A DNA stretch of 64,000 nucleotides from Synechococcus sp. 1G10 (GCF_002252625.1 NZ_NQKW01000007.1:107740-171739), one strand, 5' to 3'; shown: positions 1-8,437, counted from the stretch's first letter. Numbers and translations: made by a program. Notes: generated by a model from the letters alone, not told the origin.

Positions 1-1151
1 AAACTGGCTTCCATCCAGTCGGTCAGAGAGCCGCCACCGTTGTGGATCAACGTGGCCACCTGCAGCGCGGTAAGCAGTCCATCGCCGCTCATGCCGTGCT
101 GGGCCGAGAGGATGTGGCCCGACTGCTCTCCACCCAGGCCGGCCCCGCTCGCTTCCATGGCGGCATGCACGTGCTGATCGCCCACATCGGTGCGCTGCAG
201 CAATCCGCCCCTGGCCTGCCAGGCACGCTCGAAGCCCAGGTTCGACATCACGGTGGCCACCAGCAGGCGGCCGGGAAGTTCGCCGGTCTCCAGCAGGGCG
301 CCACCCCAGAGATAGAGCACCTGGTCGCCGTCGACGACCCGGCCCTTGCCGTCCACCGCCATCATGCGGTCGGCATCGCCATCGAAGGCGAAGCCCATCT
401 GGGCCCCGGATTGCAGCACCGCCTGACGCAGGGCCTCCAGGTGGGTGCTGCCGCACGACACATTGATCCGCCCCCCGTCGGGTTCGCCGTGCAGCACGAT
501 CAGGTCCGCCCCCAGGGCCCTGAACACCGCGGCCCCGCAGGCGGTGGCTGAGCCCCAGCAGAGATCCAGCACGATGCGGCAGCCATCGAGGCGCCGCCCG
601 CCAACGCTGGCGATCAACGCCTCGCGGTAACTCTCGAGCAGATCCTCCCGCTGATGAGCCGGCCCACAGCTGCGCAGGCCGCTCACACCCGTGGCCTGGA
701 TCGTGGCGGCCTCCTCTCCGCGCAGACCGGCCTCGATCGCCGCCTGCAGGGTTCGATCGATCTTGTCGCCGGCGGGCCCGAACACCTTGATGCCGTTGTC
801 GCCGGGAGGGTTGTGGCTGGCGGAGACCATCAGGCCACCGGCAGCACCGACCCGGCGGATCGTGCCGGGCACGGCCGGGGTGGGGCAGAGACCCAGGTTC
901 CACACCTCACGCCCGGCGGCGGTCAGCCCGGCGGTGAGAGCGGCGGCCAGCATGGGGCCGCTGTGGCGGGAGTCCATGCCGATCAGCACCGGGCGCTCGG
1001 GCGGCAGCACACGACCACACCAGTAGCCCATCTGAAGGGCCAGCAACGGTGTGATCAGGCTGCCCACCTCGCCCCGGATGCCATCGGTGCCGAAACCGGT
1101 GCACCCCTCCCCGAGAGGTGCACCGATGGGGGAAGAAGCCAGCTCCAGCAT
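1..1151 (-). CDS. glmM: Phosphoglucosamine mutase, 3' end cut off by window
   Basis: GlmM converts glucosamine-6-phosphate to glucosamine-1-phosphate, the step after GlmS (also in this window) on the way to UDP-GlcNAc for peptidoglycan and lipopolysaccharide. The visible 383 residues contain the N-terminal GFGTDGIRG motif, the active-site loop SASHNPPGDNG (phospho-serine about residue 112) and the metal-binding FAFDGDADR. Family members are about 450 residues, so roughly the last 70 lie beyond position 1. The ATG at 1149-1151 gives a normal N-terminus. The neighbouring gene upstream, on the same strand, is a small membrane protein. Identification is from motifs and is firm. Confidence 0.95.
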   Translation of the reverse strand, partial: MLELASSPIGAPLGEGCTGFGTDGIRGEVGSLITPLLALQMGYWCGRVLPPERPVLIGMDSRHSGPMLAAALTAGLTAAGREVWNLGLCPTPAVPGTIRRVGAAGGLMVSASHNPPGDNGIKVFGPAGDKIDRTLQAAIEAGLRGEEAATIQATGVSGLRSCGPAHQREDLLESYREALIASVGGRRLDGCRIVLDLCWGSATACGAAVFRALGADLIVLHGEPDGGRINVSCGSTHLEALRQAVLQSGAQMGFAFDGDADRMMAVDGKGRVVDGDQVLYLWGGALLETGELPGRLLVATVMSNLGFERAWQARGGLLQRTDVGDQHVHAAMEASGAGLGGEQSGHILSAQHGMSGDGLLTALQVATLIHNGGGSLTDWMEAS

Positions 1152-1196
1152 CAGGGGGGACAGGAAGGGAATCAGGCTAAGCCGATCGGCTGCACC

Positions 1197-1409
1197 TCAC
1201 CGCCAGCGCCTCGGCCGCCAGGCCCAGCGCAGCAGCTCCACGACCGCCCACAACAGCAGACCGCCCACCACCCATCCCGGCAGCCAGCGCAGGGGCCCCA
1301 GCGGACGCAGCAGATAGGCCACCATCGCCAGCCCGAGCGCCAGCAAGGCCCGACGGCGCCCGGCCGCACCCGGGAGGGTGGTCAGCCACCGAGGCCAGGG
1401 GACTGGCAT
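1197..1409 (-). CDS. Small hydrophobic membrane protein (70 aa)
   Basis: I do not recognise the family. The 70-residue product starts MPVPWPRWLTTLPGAAGRRR and has two hydrophobic stretches (about residues 21-37 and 42-58) separated by a short Pro/Gly turn. It ends in a very basic tail (RWAWRPRRWR), which suggests a two-helix inner or thylakoid membrane protein with its C-terminus in the cytoplasm. It lies 45 bp upstream of glmM on the same strand and may be cotranscribed with it. Longer reading to an upstream ATG is possible, but would run into the promoter region of the divergent transglycosylase gene. No function is proposed. Confidence 0.5.
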   Translation of the reverse strand: MPVPWPRWLTTLPGAAGRRRALLALGLAMVAYLLRPLGPLRWLPGWVVGGLLLWAVVELLRWAWRPRRWR

Positions 1410-1472
1410 AGGCCTGACACGCAGAGGCGAACCCCAGAATGCCAAAGCCTCAGCGGCCGCCCCGCCCTGTCC

Positions 1473-3482
1473 GTGCCGAAACCATTCCCTGCCGGCCGCC
1501 GCGGGCCGCTGACCCTCGCCCTCACCGTGGCGGGCAGCACCGCACTCCTGCTGCTGGGGCGCGCGCTGCTGCTGCAACGGCCCCTGCCCACCCCCGACAC
1601 CTCAGCCCTCAACCTGGAGCGGATCCGTCGCTGGGACCCCGATCCCGAACGGCGCCGGGAGGCCAGCCTGCTGCTGCTGCCCGCCACCAGCACCGACGAT
1701 CCCTCGCGCCAAAGTCAGCTGCTGCAGGGGCAGGGCTGGGGACTAGGTCCCCTGGCCCCTGTGGCGCTGAAACGCGCGGCCCTGGCCCGTGAAGCCCAGG
1801 GTCTGGCGGCCACGTCCGAATGGAAGGAGCTGCTGCATCGTTTCCCCCAGGCGCCCCCCAGCGCAGACGCGCTGTATGCCCTCGGCCGTGAGAATCCTCG
1901 CCAGCGCCAGGAGCTGCTGCGCCGGTTCCCTGCCCACCCAGCCGCCCTGGCCGCCGCCCTGGAGCAGGGCCCCAAGCCCGCCCAGCGCCAGCAGGGGGCC
2001 CTGCATCTCGCCCGCTGGGGCCCGCGCTGGCCTGGCGCGAGCGAGCGACTGCGCCAGATCTGCGCCCGCCCGGCCGCGCCACTCACCACCGCCCAGCGGG
2101 GCACTCTGGCGGCAGGCCTGGCCGGGCTCGGGGATGGCAAAAACAGCCTGAGCTGTCTGGGATCGGGGCGGGTCGAGCCCGACCAGGAACTGGAGATCGG
2201 CCGCGCTCTCCTGCGGGGCGACCCCGCCGAGACCAGGGCCGGGGTGGCGCGCCTGCTGGCCCTGAGTCAAGGCGACAGCCAGCGGCCCGAGGCCCTTGAA
2301 GCCGTGCGTCTGCTGGCCCAGACCCCCGCGCCCACGGTCACCCCAGCCCAGTTGCTCCAGCTGCCTGAGCCCCTGCGCCGGAGCGCGCCGGTGCAGGCCC
2401 GTCTGGCGCTGGATACCGGTGGCGACTGGCGACGGGTGCTGAAGCGCTGGCCCGGGGATCCCGCCAGCTGGAACCTGCAGTGGGACCTGGCCCGCTCCGC
2501 CCTGCTCAAGGGACAGAGCGGTGAGGCTCTGGCGCTGCTGCAGGCTCTGCCGCCAGACAGCCTGCCGCCGCCGCTGGCGGTGCGCCAGCTGTTCTGGCTG
2601 GGCATGGTCCAGCAGCAGCTGGGGAAGCAGGCCTCCGCCGCCAGCAGCTGGCAGGCGGTGCTGCGACGCTTGCCCTGGAGCTACTACGCCTGGCGCAGCC
2701 GGGTCCAGCTGGGCGAGCGACCCGATCTCCTGCTGACCGCCAGCGGCGCCGTCGCTCTGCCGGAGGAGCAATGGCGGCCCCTGGAGAGTGGTCAGCCCCA
2801 GCTTGACCAGCTCTGGCGCCTGGGCCTCAATCTGGAGGCATGGGAGCACTGGCGGCAGGAGCGTCCAGCGGCGACCCCCAGCGCCCCCCAGGAGCTGACC
2901 CTGGAGGGACGGCTGCGGCAGGGAGTCGGCGACGACTGGACCGGCCTCGGCCAGCTGGATGAGGCGAATCTGCGCTGGGCCGGAGGCGACTGCCCAACCA
3001 CCCTGCCCCTGCAGCGGGCGCTGCTGCCGGTCCGCCACGGCGAGGCCTTCAGCGCCGCTGCGGCCCGCCATGGGCTTGACCCCACCCTGCTGCTCGCCGT
3101 CGCCAGGCAGGAATCACGCTTCACCCCCGGGGTGGGATCGGTTGCGGGAGCCATCGGCCTCCTGCAACTGATGCCGGAGACGGCAGCGGAGCTGGCAGGG
3201 GGAGCGGTCAGCGGCGATCAGCTGCGCGAGCCCGCCTTCAATGCCGAGCTGGGGGCGATGTATCTCAACCAGTTGCTCACACTCTGGAAGGGCGATCCTT
3301 TCCTGGCGATCGCCAGCTACAACGCAGGTCCTGGCGCGGTGGCCGGCTGGCGTGACTCTCGGCTCCAGAGCAACCCGGAGCTCTGGGTGGAGGCGATCCC
3401 CTACCCGGAAACCCGGCTTTACGTGAAGAAGGTGCTCGGCAACCTCTGGGGCTACCAGGAGAAGCCGAGGCGCGCCTGTTGA
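1473..3482 (+). CDS. Soluble-type lytic murein transglycosylase (Slt family)
   Basis: Predicted enzyme of the SLT family that cleaves the MurNAc-GlcNAc bond of peptidoglycan to give 1,6-anhydro ends. The 669-residue product has an N-terminal hydrophobic segment (about residues 12-30, signal anchor), a long Ala/Leu-rich helical region of the Slt superhelix type (about 60-480) and a C-terminal catalytic domain. Catalytic Glu is about residue 547 in VARQESRFTP, followed by GAIGLLQLMPETA and the late motif SYNAGPGAV. I chose the GTG at 1473 because it directly precedes the signal-like segment. The frame stays open much further upstream, but there it runs antisense to glmM and the small membrane gene. 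Substrate specificity cannot be read from the sequence. Confidence 0.88.
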   Translation: MPKPFPAGRRGPLTLALTVAGSTALLLLGRALLLQRPLPTPDTSALNLERIRRWDPDPERRREASLLLLPATSTDDPSRQSQLLQGQGWGLGPLAPVALKRAALAREAQGLAATSEWKELLHRFPQAPPSADALYALGRENPRQRQELLRRFPAHPAALAAALEQGPKPAQRQQGALHLARWGPRWPGASERLRQICARPAAPLTTAQRGTLAAGLAGLGDGKNSLSCLGSGRVEPDQELEIGRALLRGDPAETRAGVARLLALSQGDSQRPEALEAVRLLAQTPAPTVTPAQLLQLPEPLRRSAPVQARLALDTGGDWRRVLKRWPGDPASWNLQWDLARSALLKGQSGEALALLQALPPDSLPPPLAVRQLFWLGMVQQQLGKQASAASSWQAVLRRLPWSYYAWRSRVQLGERPDLLLTASGAVALPEEQWRPLESGQPQLDQLWRLGLNLEAWEHWRQERPAATPSAPQELTLEGRLRQGVGDDWTGLGQLDEANLRWAGGDCPTTLPLQRALLPVRHGEAFSAAAARHGLDPTLLLAVARQESRFTPGVGSVAGAIGLLQLMPETAAELAGGAVSGDQLREPAFNAELGAMYLNQLLTLWKGDPFLAIASYNAGPGAVAGWRDSRLQSNPELWVEAIPYPETRLYVKKVLGNLWGYQEKPRRAC

Positions 3483-3496
3483 CGCGGCCTCAGGCC

Positions 3497-4015
3497 TCAG
3501 CTCCCTGGCCCTGGTCCCAGCAGCCCACCCTGCTGCAACTCCCGACCGATCCAGATGCCGAGCATCACATAGCCCGAGAGCGAGAAGGCCGTGAACAAGG
3601 GTGACCGAACCACCCGGATACGGGTGAGATCCAGCCGGGCCAGCAGCACCGCCGTGGCCAGGATCACCACATCGGCGAGGGCACTGAGGTGCATCAGGTA
3701 GAGGCCAGCAACCGTGACCAGAAACAGGCTGACGATGAGGGTGATCACCCGGCTGGCGGCCATCAGTATCGAGAGCTGACGCAGCAGCAGGTCGGGCAGC
3801 GAGGCCACCACCACCACCAACAGGGCCTGCAGGCATTCCGCCGTCCAGTAGAGGCCGTGGACCGGATCCTGCTCAGGGTTCCCCATGCCCTGGACAGGTG
3901 CGTTCACCACCCACTCGACACCCAGGTAGATGCTCACCAGCAGGAGCAGCAGCAGGAAAGGCGCCCGCAGGGGCAGCAGCGCCAGGCGCAGGATGACGCC
4001 GATCACGCCGCTCAT
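3497..4015 (-). CDS. Multi-pass membrane protein coupled to NIL-ferredoxin gene
   Basis: A 172-residue integral membrane protein of unknown function. Hydrophobic segments lie at about residues 5-35, 50-75, 85-105, 110-125 and 135-155, giving four or five helices, with a short Pro/Gly-rich C-terminus. The start ATG overlaps the stop of the upstream ferredoxin-like gene (ATGA at 4012-4015), so the two are very likely translationally coupled and act together. A membrane partner for a soluble iron-sulfur protein is a plausible reading, but no redox-cofactor ligands stand out in the sequence. Confidence 0.7.
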   Translation of the reverse strand: MSGVIGVILRLALLPLRAPFLLLLLLVSIYLGVEWVVNAPVQGMGNPEQDPVHGLYWTAECLQALLVVVVASLPDLLLRQLSILMAASRVITLIVSLFLVTVAGLYLMHLSALADVVILATAVLLARLDLTRIRVVRSPLFTAFSLSGYVMLGIWIGRELQQGGLLGPGPGS

Positions 4016-4425
4016 CGGGCCTCCAGCACCAGATCGATGGCGTCCACCGGACAGCTGGGGATGCACTGCTCACAGACCAGGCAGTGCTGGCCCCTGAACT
4101 CCAGCCGCCAGGCCGGCGGGCGGCTGAGCAGAGCGCCACTGGGGCAGACACTGGCGCAGATGCCGCAATCAACGCAACGGCTGCGGTCGATGCGGATCTC
4201 ACCGGGGGCGCGATCGAGACCCAGGCCAAGATCCTCGAGCCACTGCTCGGCCGCGTCGAGCTCGTCGATGTCGCCAGAGAGTTCCACCACCATGGTGCCG
4301 CTCTGGTTGGGAGCGATCTGGGCTCGCAGGATCTTGGCGGCGATGTCGAAATCCACGGCAAGCCGGTAGGTGATCGGGTGATGCACCGTGTCGCGCGGGA
4401 AGTGGATGGTGAGGCGACGCTTCAC
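4012..4425 (-). CDS. NIL-domain 4Fe-4S ferredoxin-type protein
   Basis: A 137-residue cytoplasmic iron-sulfur protein. Residues 1-75 form a NIL domain, the small ligand-binding fold otherwise found at the C-terminus of methionine-importer ATPases. Residues 76-137 hold two complete 4Fe-4S motifs, CVDCGICASVCPSGA and CLVCEQCIPSCPVDA, so it can carry two clusters. NIL-ferredoxins are known in cyanobacteria and have been connected to sulfur-amino-acid metabolism; that link is family knowledge and is not shown here. The gene is coupled by a 4-bp overlap to a membrane protein gene downstream and diverges from the thioredoxin-like gene. Confidence 0.85.
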   Translation of the reverse strand: MKRRLTIHFPRDTVHHPITYRLAVDFDIAAKILRAQIAPNQSGTMVVELSGDIDELDAAEQWLEDLGLGLDRAPGEIRIDRSRCVDCGICASVCPSGALLSRPPAWRLEFRGQHCLVCEQCIPSCPVDAIDLVLEAR

Positions 4426-4545
4426 CGCAGCCTGGCAAAGAACCCCATGGTATCGAGGCTTTTGAAGCCAGAGTTCTGGCCTCGATCCCGGCTGCCCCGC
4501 CAGAGCTGCCAGAGTGCCTTCGGTTCAGGCCCCCCGCGCGCCGCG

Positions 4546-5124
4546 ATGACTCTGCCCAACCCCGCAGCTGAAGAGGGCTCACCCCTGGGGCGGCGCGAAC
4601 GCATGATTCTTGCTGCCCTGGCCGCCGCCCTGGCACTGCTCCTTTTCGGGTTGCGCGGGGGCCTGCAGCCCCAGGCGCCGCTGGAGCAGCTGGCGCGGCG
4701 TTCGCCGGAATTGCCGTTCGCCCTCGCCAGCGGTCGGCCGACCATCGTTGAGTTCTACGCCGACTGGTGCGAAGCCTGCCGCTCAATGGCCCCGGCGATG
4801 GCAGCTCTCGAGAGTGAGCACCGCGGTGATCTCAACGTAGTGCTGCTGAATGTGGACAATCCACGCTGGAGTCCGGAAATCGATCGCTACTCCGTCAACG
4901 GCATCCCCCAGCTGGAGCTCTTCGAGCGCAGTGGCCGCTCGATCGGACGCTCCCTGGGGGCCCGCAGCCGGCCCGAGCTGGCCGCGATCATGACCGCACT
5001 GATCGAGGAGACACCGCTGCCGCTGCTGGCGGGCGTCGGCAGCCTCTCGCCCCTGACGGGCGGCGAGGCGCTGGCTGCTGGCCAGGCCGCACCGGCCCAG
5101 ACCGGCCCCCGCAGCCACGGTTGA
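4546..5124 (+). CDS. Membrane-anchored thioredoxin-like protein (TxlA/HCF164 type)
   Basis: A 192-residue protein with an N-terminal transmembrane anchor (about residues 22-40) and one thioredoxin domain (about 60-160). The active site is FYADWCEACRSMAP, with both redox cysteines present, and the cis-proline loop is NGIPQLELF. This matches the TxlA/HCF164 group of thylakoid- or plasma-membrane thioredoxins that deliver reducing power to the lumen for cytochrome b6f and c-type cytochrome assembly; the role is inferred from the family. I took the ATG at 4546 because upstream in-frame sequence is antisense to the ferredoxin gene. The C-terminal 30 residues are Ala/Gly/Pro-rich and probably unstructured. 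Confidence 0.82.
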   Translation: MTLPNPAAEEGSPLGRRERMILAALAAALALLLFGLRGGLQPQAPLEQLARRSPELPFALASGRPTIVEFYADWCEACRSMAPAMAALESEHRGDLNVVLLNVDNPRWSPEIDRYSVNGIPQLELFERSGRSIGRSLGARSRPELAAIMTALIEETPLPLLAGVGSLSPLTGGEALAAGQAAPAQTGPRSHG

Positions 5125-5158
5125 CTCCACCGCCACCATGCCCCTGCCCTGCTGCCCC

Positions 5159-5881
5159 ATGGACCGTTTCCGGGTTGAGCTGATCGCCGCCACCCCCAAC
5201 CCCCAGCAGTGCGTCTATGCAGCCATGCATCAGGACTACAGCGAGGGGTTCGTCGCGGCCGACCGCGCCGAGTGGCCCGATGAACGCACGGCTGGTGAGA
5301 TCTGCGTGAAGCGCCTGCTCTCCGGCGAGCGCGGCCACTACGGCCCGTTGGAGCATGCCCAGATCGTGCTCAACGTGGGCTGGTTTCCCCACTCCGTGAT
5401 GCAGCAGGCACGCACCCATCGAGTGGGCGTCAGTTTCGATGTGCAATCCATGCGTTACACCGGAGATCGCATCTGCAAGGCCGCCGACGGGAGCCTCGAT
5501 CTCGAGGAGGTGTTCTATCTGCGCCCGATCGGCGATTACAGCGACCGCCAGGGCAAGAAGTACACCTACGACATGGCCCAGCGGAGCCTGGATCTGGAGC
5601 TGTGCCGCAAGGCCGCCGAGCGCTACCGCGACCTGCTGGCCGCCGGTTTCGCCGAGGAACATGCCCGGGGCATCCTCCCCTTCGACTACCGCCAGCACTT
5701 CGTGGTGAGCTTCAGCCTGCGCGCATTCCTGCATTTTCTCGACCTGCGCGCCAAGCTGGATGCACAGCTGGAGATCCGTCAGCTCTGTGATCTGCTCTGG
5801 CCCCATCTGGAATCGTGGGCCCCTGAGATCGCCAACTGGTACAGCCGCTCCCGCCTGCACAAAGCGCGTCTCGCTCCCTGA
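5159..5881 (+). CDS. thyX: FAD-dependent thymidylate synthase
   Basis: ThyX makes dTMP from dUMP using methylene-tetrahydrofolate and reduced flavin. The 240-residue product carries the cyanobacterial version of the ThyX signature, RTHRVGVSFDVQSMRY (canonical RHRxxSxNExSxRY with altered residues), and the C-terminal substrate-binding region around LRAFLHFLDLRAKLDAQLE. Start MDRFRVELI at 5159 fits the family; an ATG 21 bp upstream (5138) is also open. It sits 1.2 kb from dcd on the opposite strand, so two enzymes of dTMP supply are neighbours. No thyA is visible in the window. Confidence 0.93.
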   Translation: MDRFRVELIAATPNPQQCVYAAMHQDYSEGFVAADRAEWPDERTAGEICVKRLLSGERGHYGPLEHAQIVLNVGWFPHSVMQQARTHRVGVSFDVQSMRYTGDRICKAADGSLDLEEVFYLRPIGDYSDRQGKKYTYDMAQRSLDLELCRKAAERYRDLLAAGFAEEHARGILPFDYRQHFVVSFSLRAFLHFLDLRAKLDAQLEIRQLCDLLWPHLESWAPEIANWYSRSRLHKARLAP

Positions 5882-5907
5882 CCACACCATTGCCTGCAAG
5901 CCCTGCC

Positions 5908-6303
5908 ATGCCTGCGTTGCCCCTGCTGCTGCTTCTGTTGCTGATGGCGCCTGCCGCCCGCAGCCAGATGCTGATCGACGCGGCGGGAGCAGCGGCGATC
6001 CAGGGGAGCATGCAGGGCGGCTCCGCCCCGGGCTACACCAACCTGCTCCGTTCCGTCAGAGGAAAGCTGCAGGGCATCAGCGCCGGCAGCAGCAGCGGCA
6101 CTGATCCCTTCAGCATGCTTCTACCAACAGGGAGAGCCGCTTCAGGTGATCAGCTGCCTGGAACCCCGGGGTCGCCGATGGCAGCCGGCTCTGCCGAGCC
6201 GGGCGCCGATACCGTCTTCGTGGTGAATGACCAGGTGATCCGGCTCTGCCCGAGCGGACTGCCCTGCATCGGCCAGGTGCGGCGGGCCATGGGGATGCCC
6301 TGA
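5908..6303 (+). CDS. Small secreted protein of unknown function
   Basis: A 131-residue product with a clear signal peptide (PALPLLLLLLLMAPAARSQ, predicted cleavage after ARS or SQ) followed by a Gly/Ser-rich low-complexity region. The C-terminus holds one cysteine pair, LCPSGLPCIGQVRR. I do not recognise the family; similar short exported proteins follow thyX in related picocyanobacteria as far as I recall, which is not evidence of function. The ATG at 5908 puts the hydrophobic core right at the N-terminus; a TTG six codons upstream is possible. Confidence 0.6.
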   Translation: MPALPLLLLLLLMAPAARSQMLIDAAGAAAIQGSMQGGSAPGYTNLLRSVRGKLQGISAGSSSGTDPFSMLLPTGRAASGDQLPGTPGSPMAAGSAEPGADTVFVVNDQVIRLCPSGLPCIGQVRRAMGMP

Positions 6304-6320
6304 TTCAGACCCTGCCCACT

Positions 6321-6914
6321 TCAGACCCTGGCGAGCGTGACGCGCTCCGGCTGATGCTGATATTTGCCGGCGCGGTCCTGGTAGGTGGTGTCGCAGGGAT
6401 CCCCTTCGAAGAACAGCAGCTGGGTGATGCCCTCATTGGCGTAGATCCGGCAGTCAGCACCGGATGAGTTGCTGAATTCAAGGGTGAGATGCCCCTCCCA
6501 GCCAGCCTCCGCCGGAGTGGTGTTCACGATGATGCCCAGCCGGGCATAGGTGCTCTTGCCCAGGCAGATCACGGTGATCGTGGGCGGAACCCTCAGTTTC
6601 TCCAGGGCCACACCCAGGCCGTAGGAATGGGCCGGCAGGATGAAGTAGTCACCGTCGCCGTCCTGGTGCAGGGGGGCGGGCTCCAGGTTGTCGGGATTGA
6701 ACCGCTTCGGGTTCATCACCGTGCCGGGCACGTGGCGGAAGATCAGGAATTCCCGCGGCGAGAGACGCAGGTCGTATCCGTAGGAGGAACAGCCGAAGCT
6801 CAGCACCGGCCGGGACGCGGTATCCGGCTCCAGATGCCGCACCAGGGTGGGCTGGAAGGGCTGGATCATCCCTTCCGCCGCCAGTGAGTTGATCCAGCGG
6901 TCGTTCTTCAGCAT
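6321..6914 (-). CDS. dcd: dCTP deaminase
   Basis: Dcd deaminates dCTP to dUTP, which after dUTPase action supplies dUMP for thymidylate synthesis (thyX lies close by). The 197-residue protein shows the family landmarks: N-terminal LKNDRWI, SFGCSSYGYDLRLS, the nucleotide-binding LGKSTYARLGI, and the catalytic-loop region TTPAEAGWEGHLTLEFSN with its conserved glutamate. Length is normal. Its start overlaps the end of the upstream CobA/CobO-like gene by 7 bp (6908-6914), so the two form an operon. Confidence 0.93.
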   Translation of the reverse strand: MLKNDRWINSLAAEGMIQPFQPTLVRHLEPDTASRPVLSFGCSSYGYDLRLSPREFLIFRHVPGTVMNPKRFNPDNLEPAPLHQDGDGDYFILPAHSYGLGVALEKLRVPPTITVICLGKSTYARLGIIVNTTPAEAGWEGHLTLEFSNSSGADCRIYANEGITQLLFFEGDPCDTTYQDRAGKYQHQPERVTLARV

Positions 6915-7501
6915 GGAGCACCTCCCCGCCGCAGCTGGGTGACCTGATCGGCCATGGCCAGCAGTTCCAGGGGGATGGAGGGACCCGTGAGAATCACATC
7001 CAGGTGGGCCGGCCGTTGCTCAAGAGTGCTGATCACCTCCTCGGCAGCAAGAAAACCCAGCTCGATCGCCAGCCCCAGTTCATCGAGCACCATCAGCTCC
7101 ACAGCAGCCCCCAGCAACTGGTCGCGACTGAAAGCCCACACCTCCTGCACGGCGGCATGCACGAGCTCGGTCTCAAGGGCAGCAGGCTGGGTGAGACAGG
7201 AAGGCACAGCTGGGCGCAACCACTGCAGCCGGCCACAGAGCCTGAGGCTGTGCTCGGGCCCCTGGTCGACCCCACCCTTGAGAAACTGGCTGATCAGCAC
7301 CCTGCTGCCCAGTCCGGCGCTGCGCAGGGCCTGGCTGAACACACCGCCGAAACTGCCGCGGAAAGGGGCTGTGTGTACCTGCAGCAGCCCTTCGGGCCTT
7401 GCGAGCATAGGCAAGGAACGGGGCTGCACCGGTCGGGGAATTCCAACGGCACGCAGGGGATGACGCGACTCGGTGGAGGCGTTGCGCAGGCTGGCCGTCA
7501 T
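6908..7501 (-). CDS. CobA/CobO-like protein with degenerate P-loop
   Basis: A 197-residue protein that aligns along its whole length with ATP:corrinoid adenosyltransferases of the CobA/CobO family. Where the family has HTGNGKGKTTAA, this protein reads HTAPFRGSFGG, so the Lys and Thr that bind ATP phosphates are missing. Other family landmarks remain: QFLKGG, the Walker-B-like LMVLDELG and DVILTGPSIP near the C-terminus. An enzyme with this P-loop would not be expected to bind ATP in the usual way, so adenosyltransferase activity is doubtful and a regulatory or altered role is possible. The start at 7501 (MTASLRN) was chosen since upstream codons run into the ntcA promoter. It overlaps dcd by 7 bp. 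Confidence 0.72.
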   Translation of the reverse strand: MTASLRNASTESRHPLRAVGIPRPVQPRSLPMLARPEGLLQVHTAPFRGSFGGVFSQALRSAGLGSRVLISQFLKGGVDQGPEHSLRLCGRLQWLRPAVPSCLTQPAALETELVHAAVQEVWAFSRDQLLGAAVELMVLDELGLAIELGFLAAEEVISTLEQRPAHLDVILTGPSIPLELLAMADQVTQLRRGGAPC

Positions 7502-7640
7502 CAACACCCCAAGGAAAGCGCGAAACCGAATGTAGCGGCATCCGGGCCGCCAGCAAGGTTCAGCCACCATCCCTAGCGCGAACACCCGTACTCCACCCAT
7601 GGGCCTGGCCAGGCCAGACCTGTGTGAATGCGATCCATTG

Positions 7641-7682
7641 GTGTCGATCACTACATGGCGCGCCATGGGCGATCCTTAGCGT
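7641..7682 (+). promoter_or_regulatory. NtcA-activated promoter of ntcA (autoregulation)
   Basis: GTG-N8-TAC at 7641-7654 is followed, after exactly 22 nt, by TAGCGT at 7677-7682. This matches the class II NtcA promoter layout GTAN8TAC-N22-TAN3T with one change in the first triplet. Transcription should start near 7689, upstream of both candidate ntcA start codons and downstream of two more distal ATGs (7628, 7655), which argues against those. Positive autoregulation of ntcA is known in cyanobacteria. Confidence 0.72.
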
Positions 7683-7720
7683 CCTTCTCACACCTGCTCC
7701 GCCGAAACATGGTTGGCGCG

Positions 7721-8437
7721 ATGCGCGGATTCAGTCGCACCGGCGGCCCATCGACACCGGCCCCCGTCGGCCTGGCCGCTGCCGCCAACGGCGCCAGCAC
7801 ACTCCTCGATGTGATGCGCGGCCTGAGTGGCTGCGTGATCGAAACCGTTGAGCGGGGAAAGACAATTTTTTTCCCCGGTGATCCGGCAGAGCGGGTCTAT
7901 CTGCTGCGTCGTGGAGCCGTGCGGCTCTCCCGCGTCTACGAATCGGGGGAAGAAATCACCGTGGCCCTGCTGCGGGAAAACAGCCTGTTCGGGGTGCTCT
8001 CTCTGCTCACAGGCCAGCGGTCAGACCGCTTCTACCACGCGGTGGCCTTCACCCGGGTGGAGCTGGTGGCGGCTCCAGCTGGTTCGGTGCGGCGGGCGAT
8101 CGAGCAGGATTCCAGCGTTGGGCTGCTGCTTCTGCAGGGACTCTCCTCACGGATCCTCCAGACCGAGACCATGATCGAAACCCTGACCCACCGGGACATG
8201 TCGTCGCGGCTGGTGAGTTTTCTGCTGGTGCTCTGCCGTGATTTCGGCGTTCCCGGCAATGAAGGCATCACGATCGACCTGCGTCTCTCCCATCAGGCGA
8301 TCGCCGAAGCGATCGGCTCCACTCGGGTGACGATCACCCGCCTGCTGGGCGATCTGCGCCAGGCAGGGCTGGTGCAGATCGATCGCAAGAAGATCACCGT
8401 CTTCGATCCGGTCGCCCTGGCCAAGCGCTTCAGCTGA
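7721..8437 (+). CDS. ntcA: Global nitrogen transcription regulator NtcA
   Basis: NtcA is the CRP-family activator that senses 2-oxoglutarate and controls nitrogen assimilation genes, including amt, glnA and its own gene. The product (238 residues from 7721) has the effector domain (about 35-150; [20 protein letters not shown]) and a C-terminal helix-turn-helix with the recognition helix [20 protein letters not shown], typical of NtcA. The N-terminal 25 residues are Pro/Ala-rich and variable. Start at 7721 (MRGFSR) or 7709 (MVGAMRG) both lie downstream of the predicted promoter; no strong ribosome site decides between them. Two amt genes in this window are likely targets. Confidence 0.95.
   Translation: MRGFSRTGGPSTPAPVGLAAAANGASTLLDVMRGLSGCVIETVERGKTIFFPGDPAERVYLLRRGAVRLSRVYESGEEITVALLRENSLFGVLSLLTGQRSDRFYHAVAFTRVELVAAPAGSVRRAIEQDSSVGLLLLQGLSSRILQTETMIETLTHRDMSSRLVSFLLVLCRDFGVPGNEGITIDLRLSHQAIAEAIGSTRVTITRLLGDLRQAGLVQIDRKKITVFDPVALAKRFS

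Noticed and set aside
654..1472. Long N-terminal extension of the transglycosylase reading frame
   Set aside because: This part is antisense to glmM and the small membrane gene, has no signal peptide at its start and reads as low-complexity Gln/Gly/Pro-rich sequence. The signal-like segment begins right after GTG 1473.
1439..1792. ATG at 1439 as the transglycosylase start
   Set aside because: It is in a different frame from the catalytic domain and would need a frameshift for which there is no sign.
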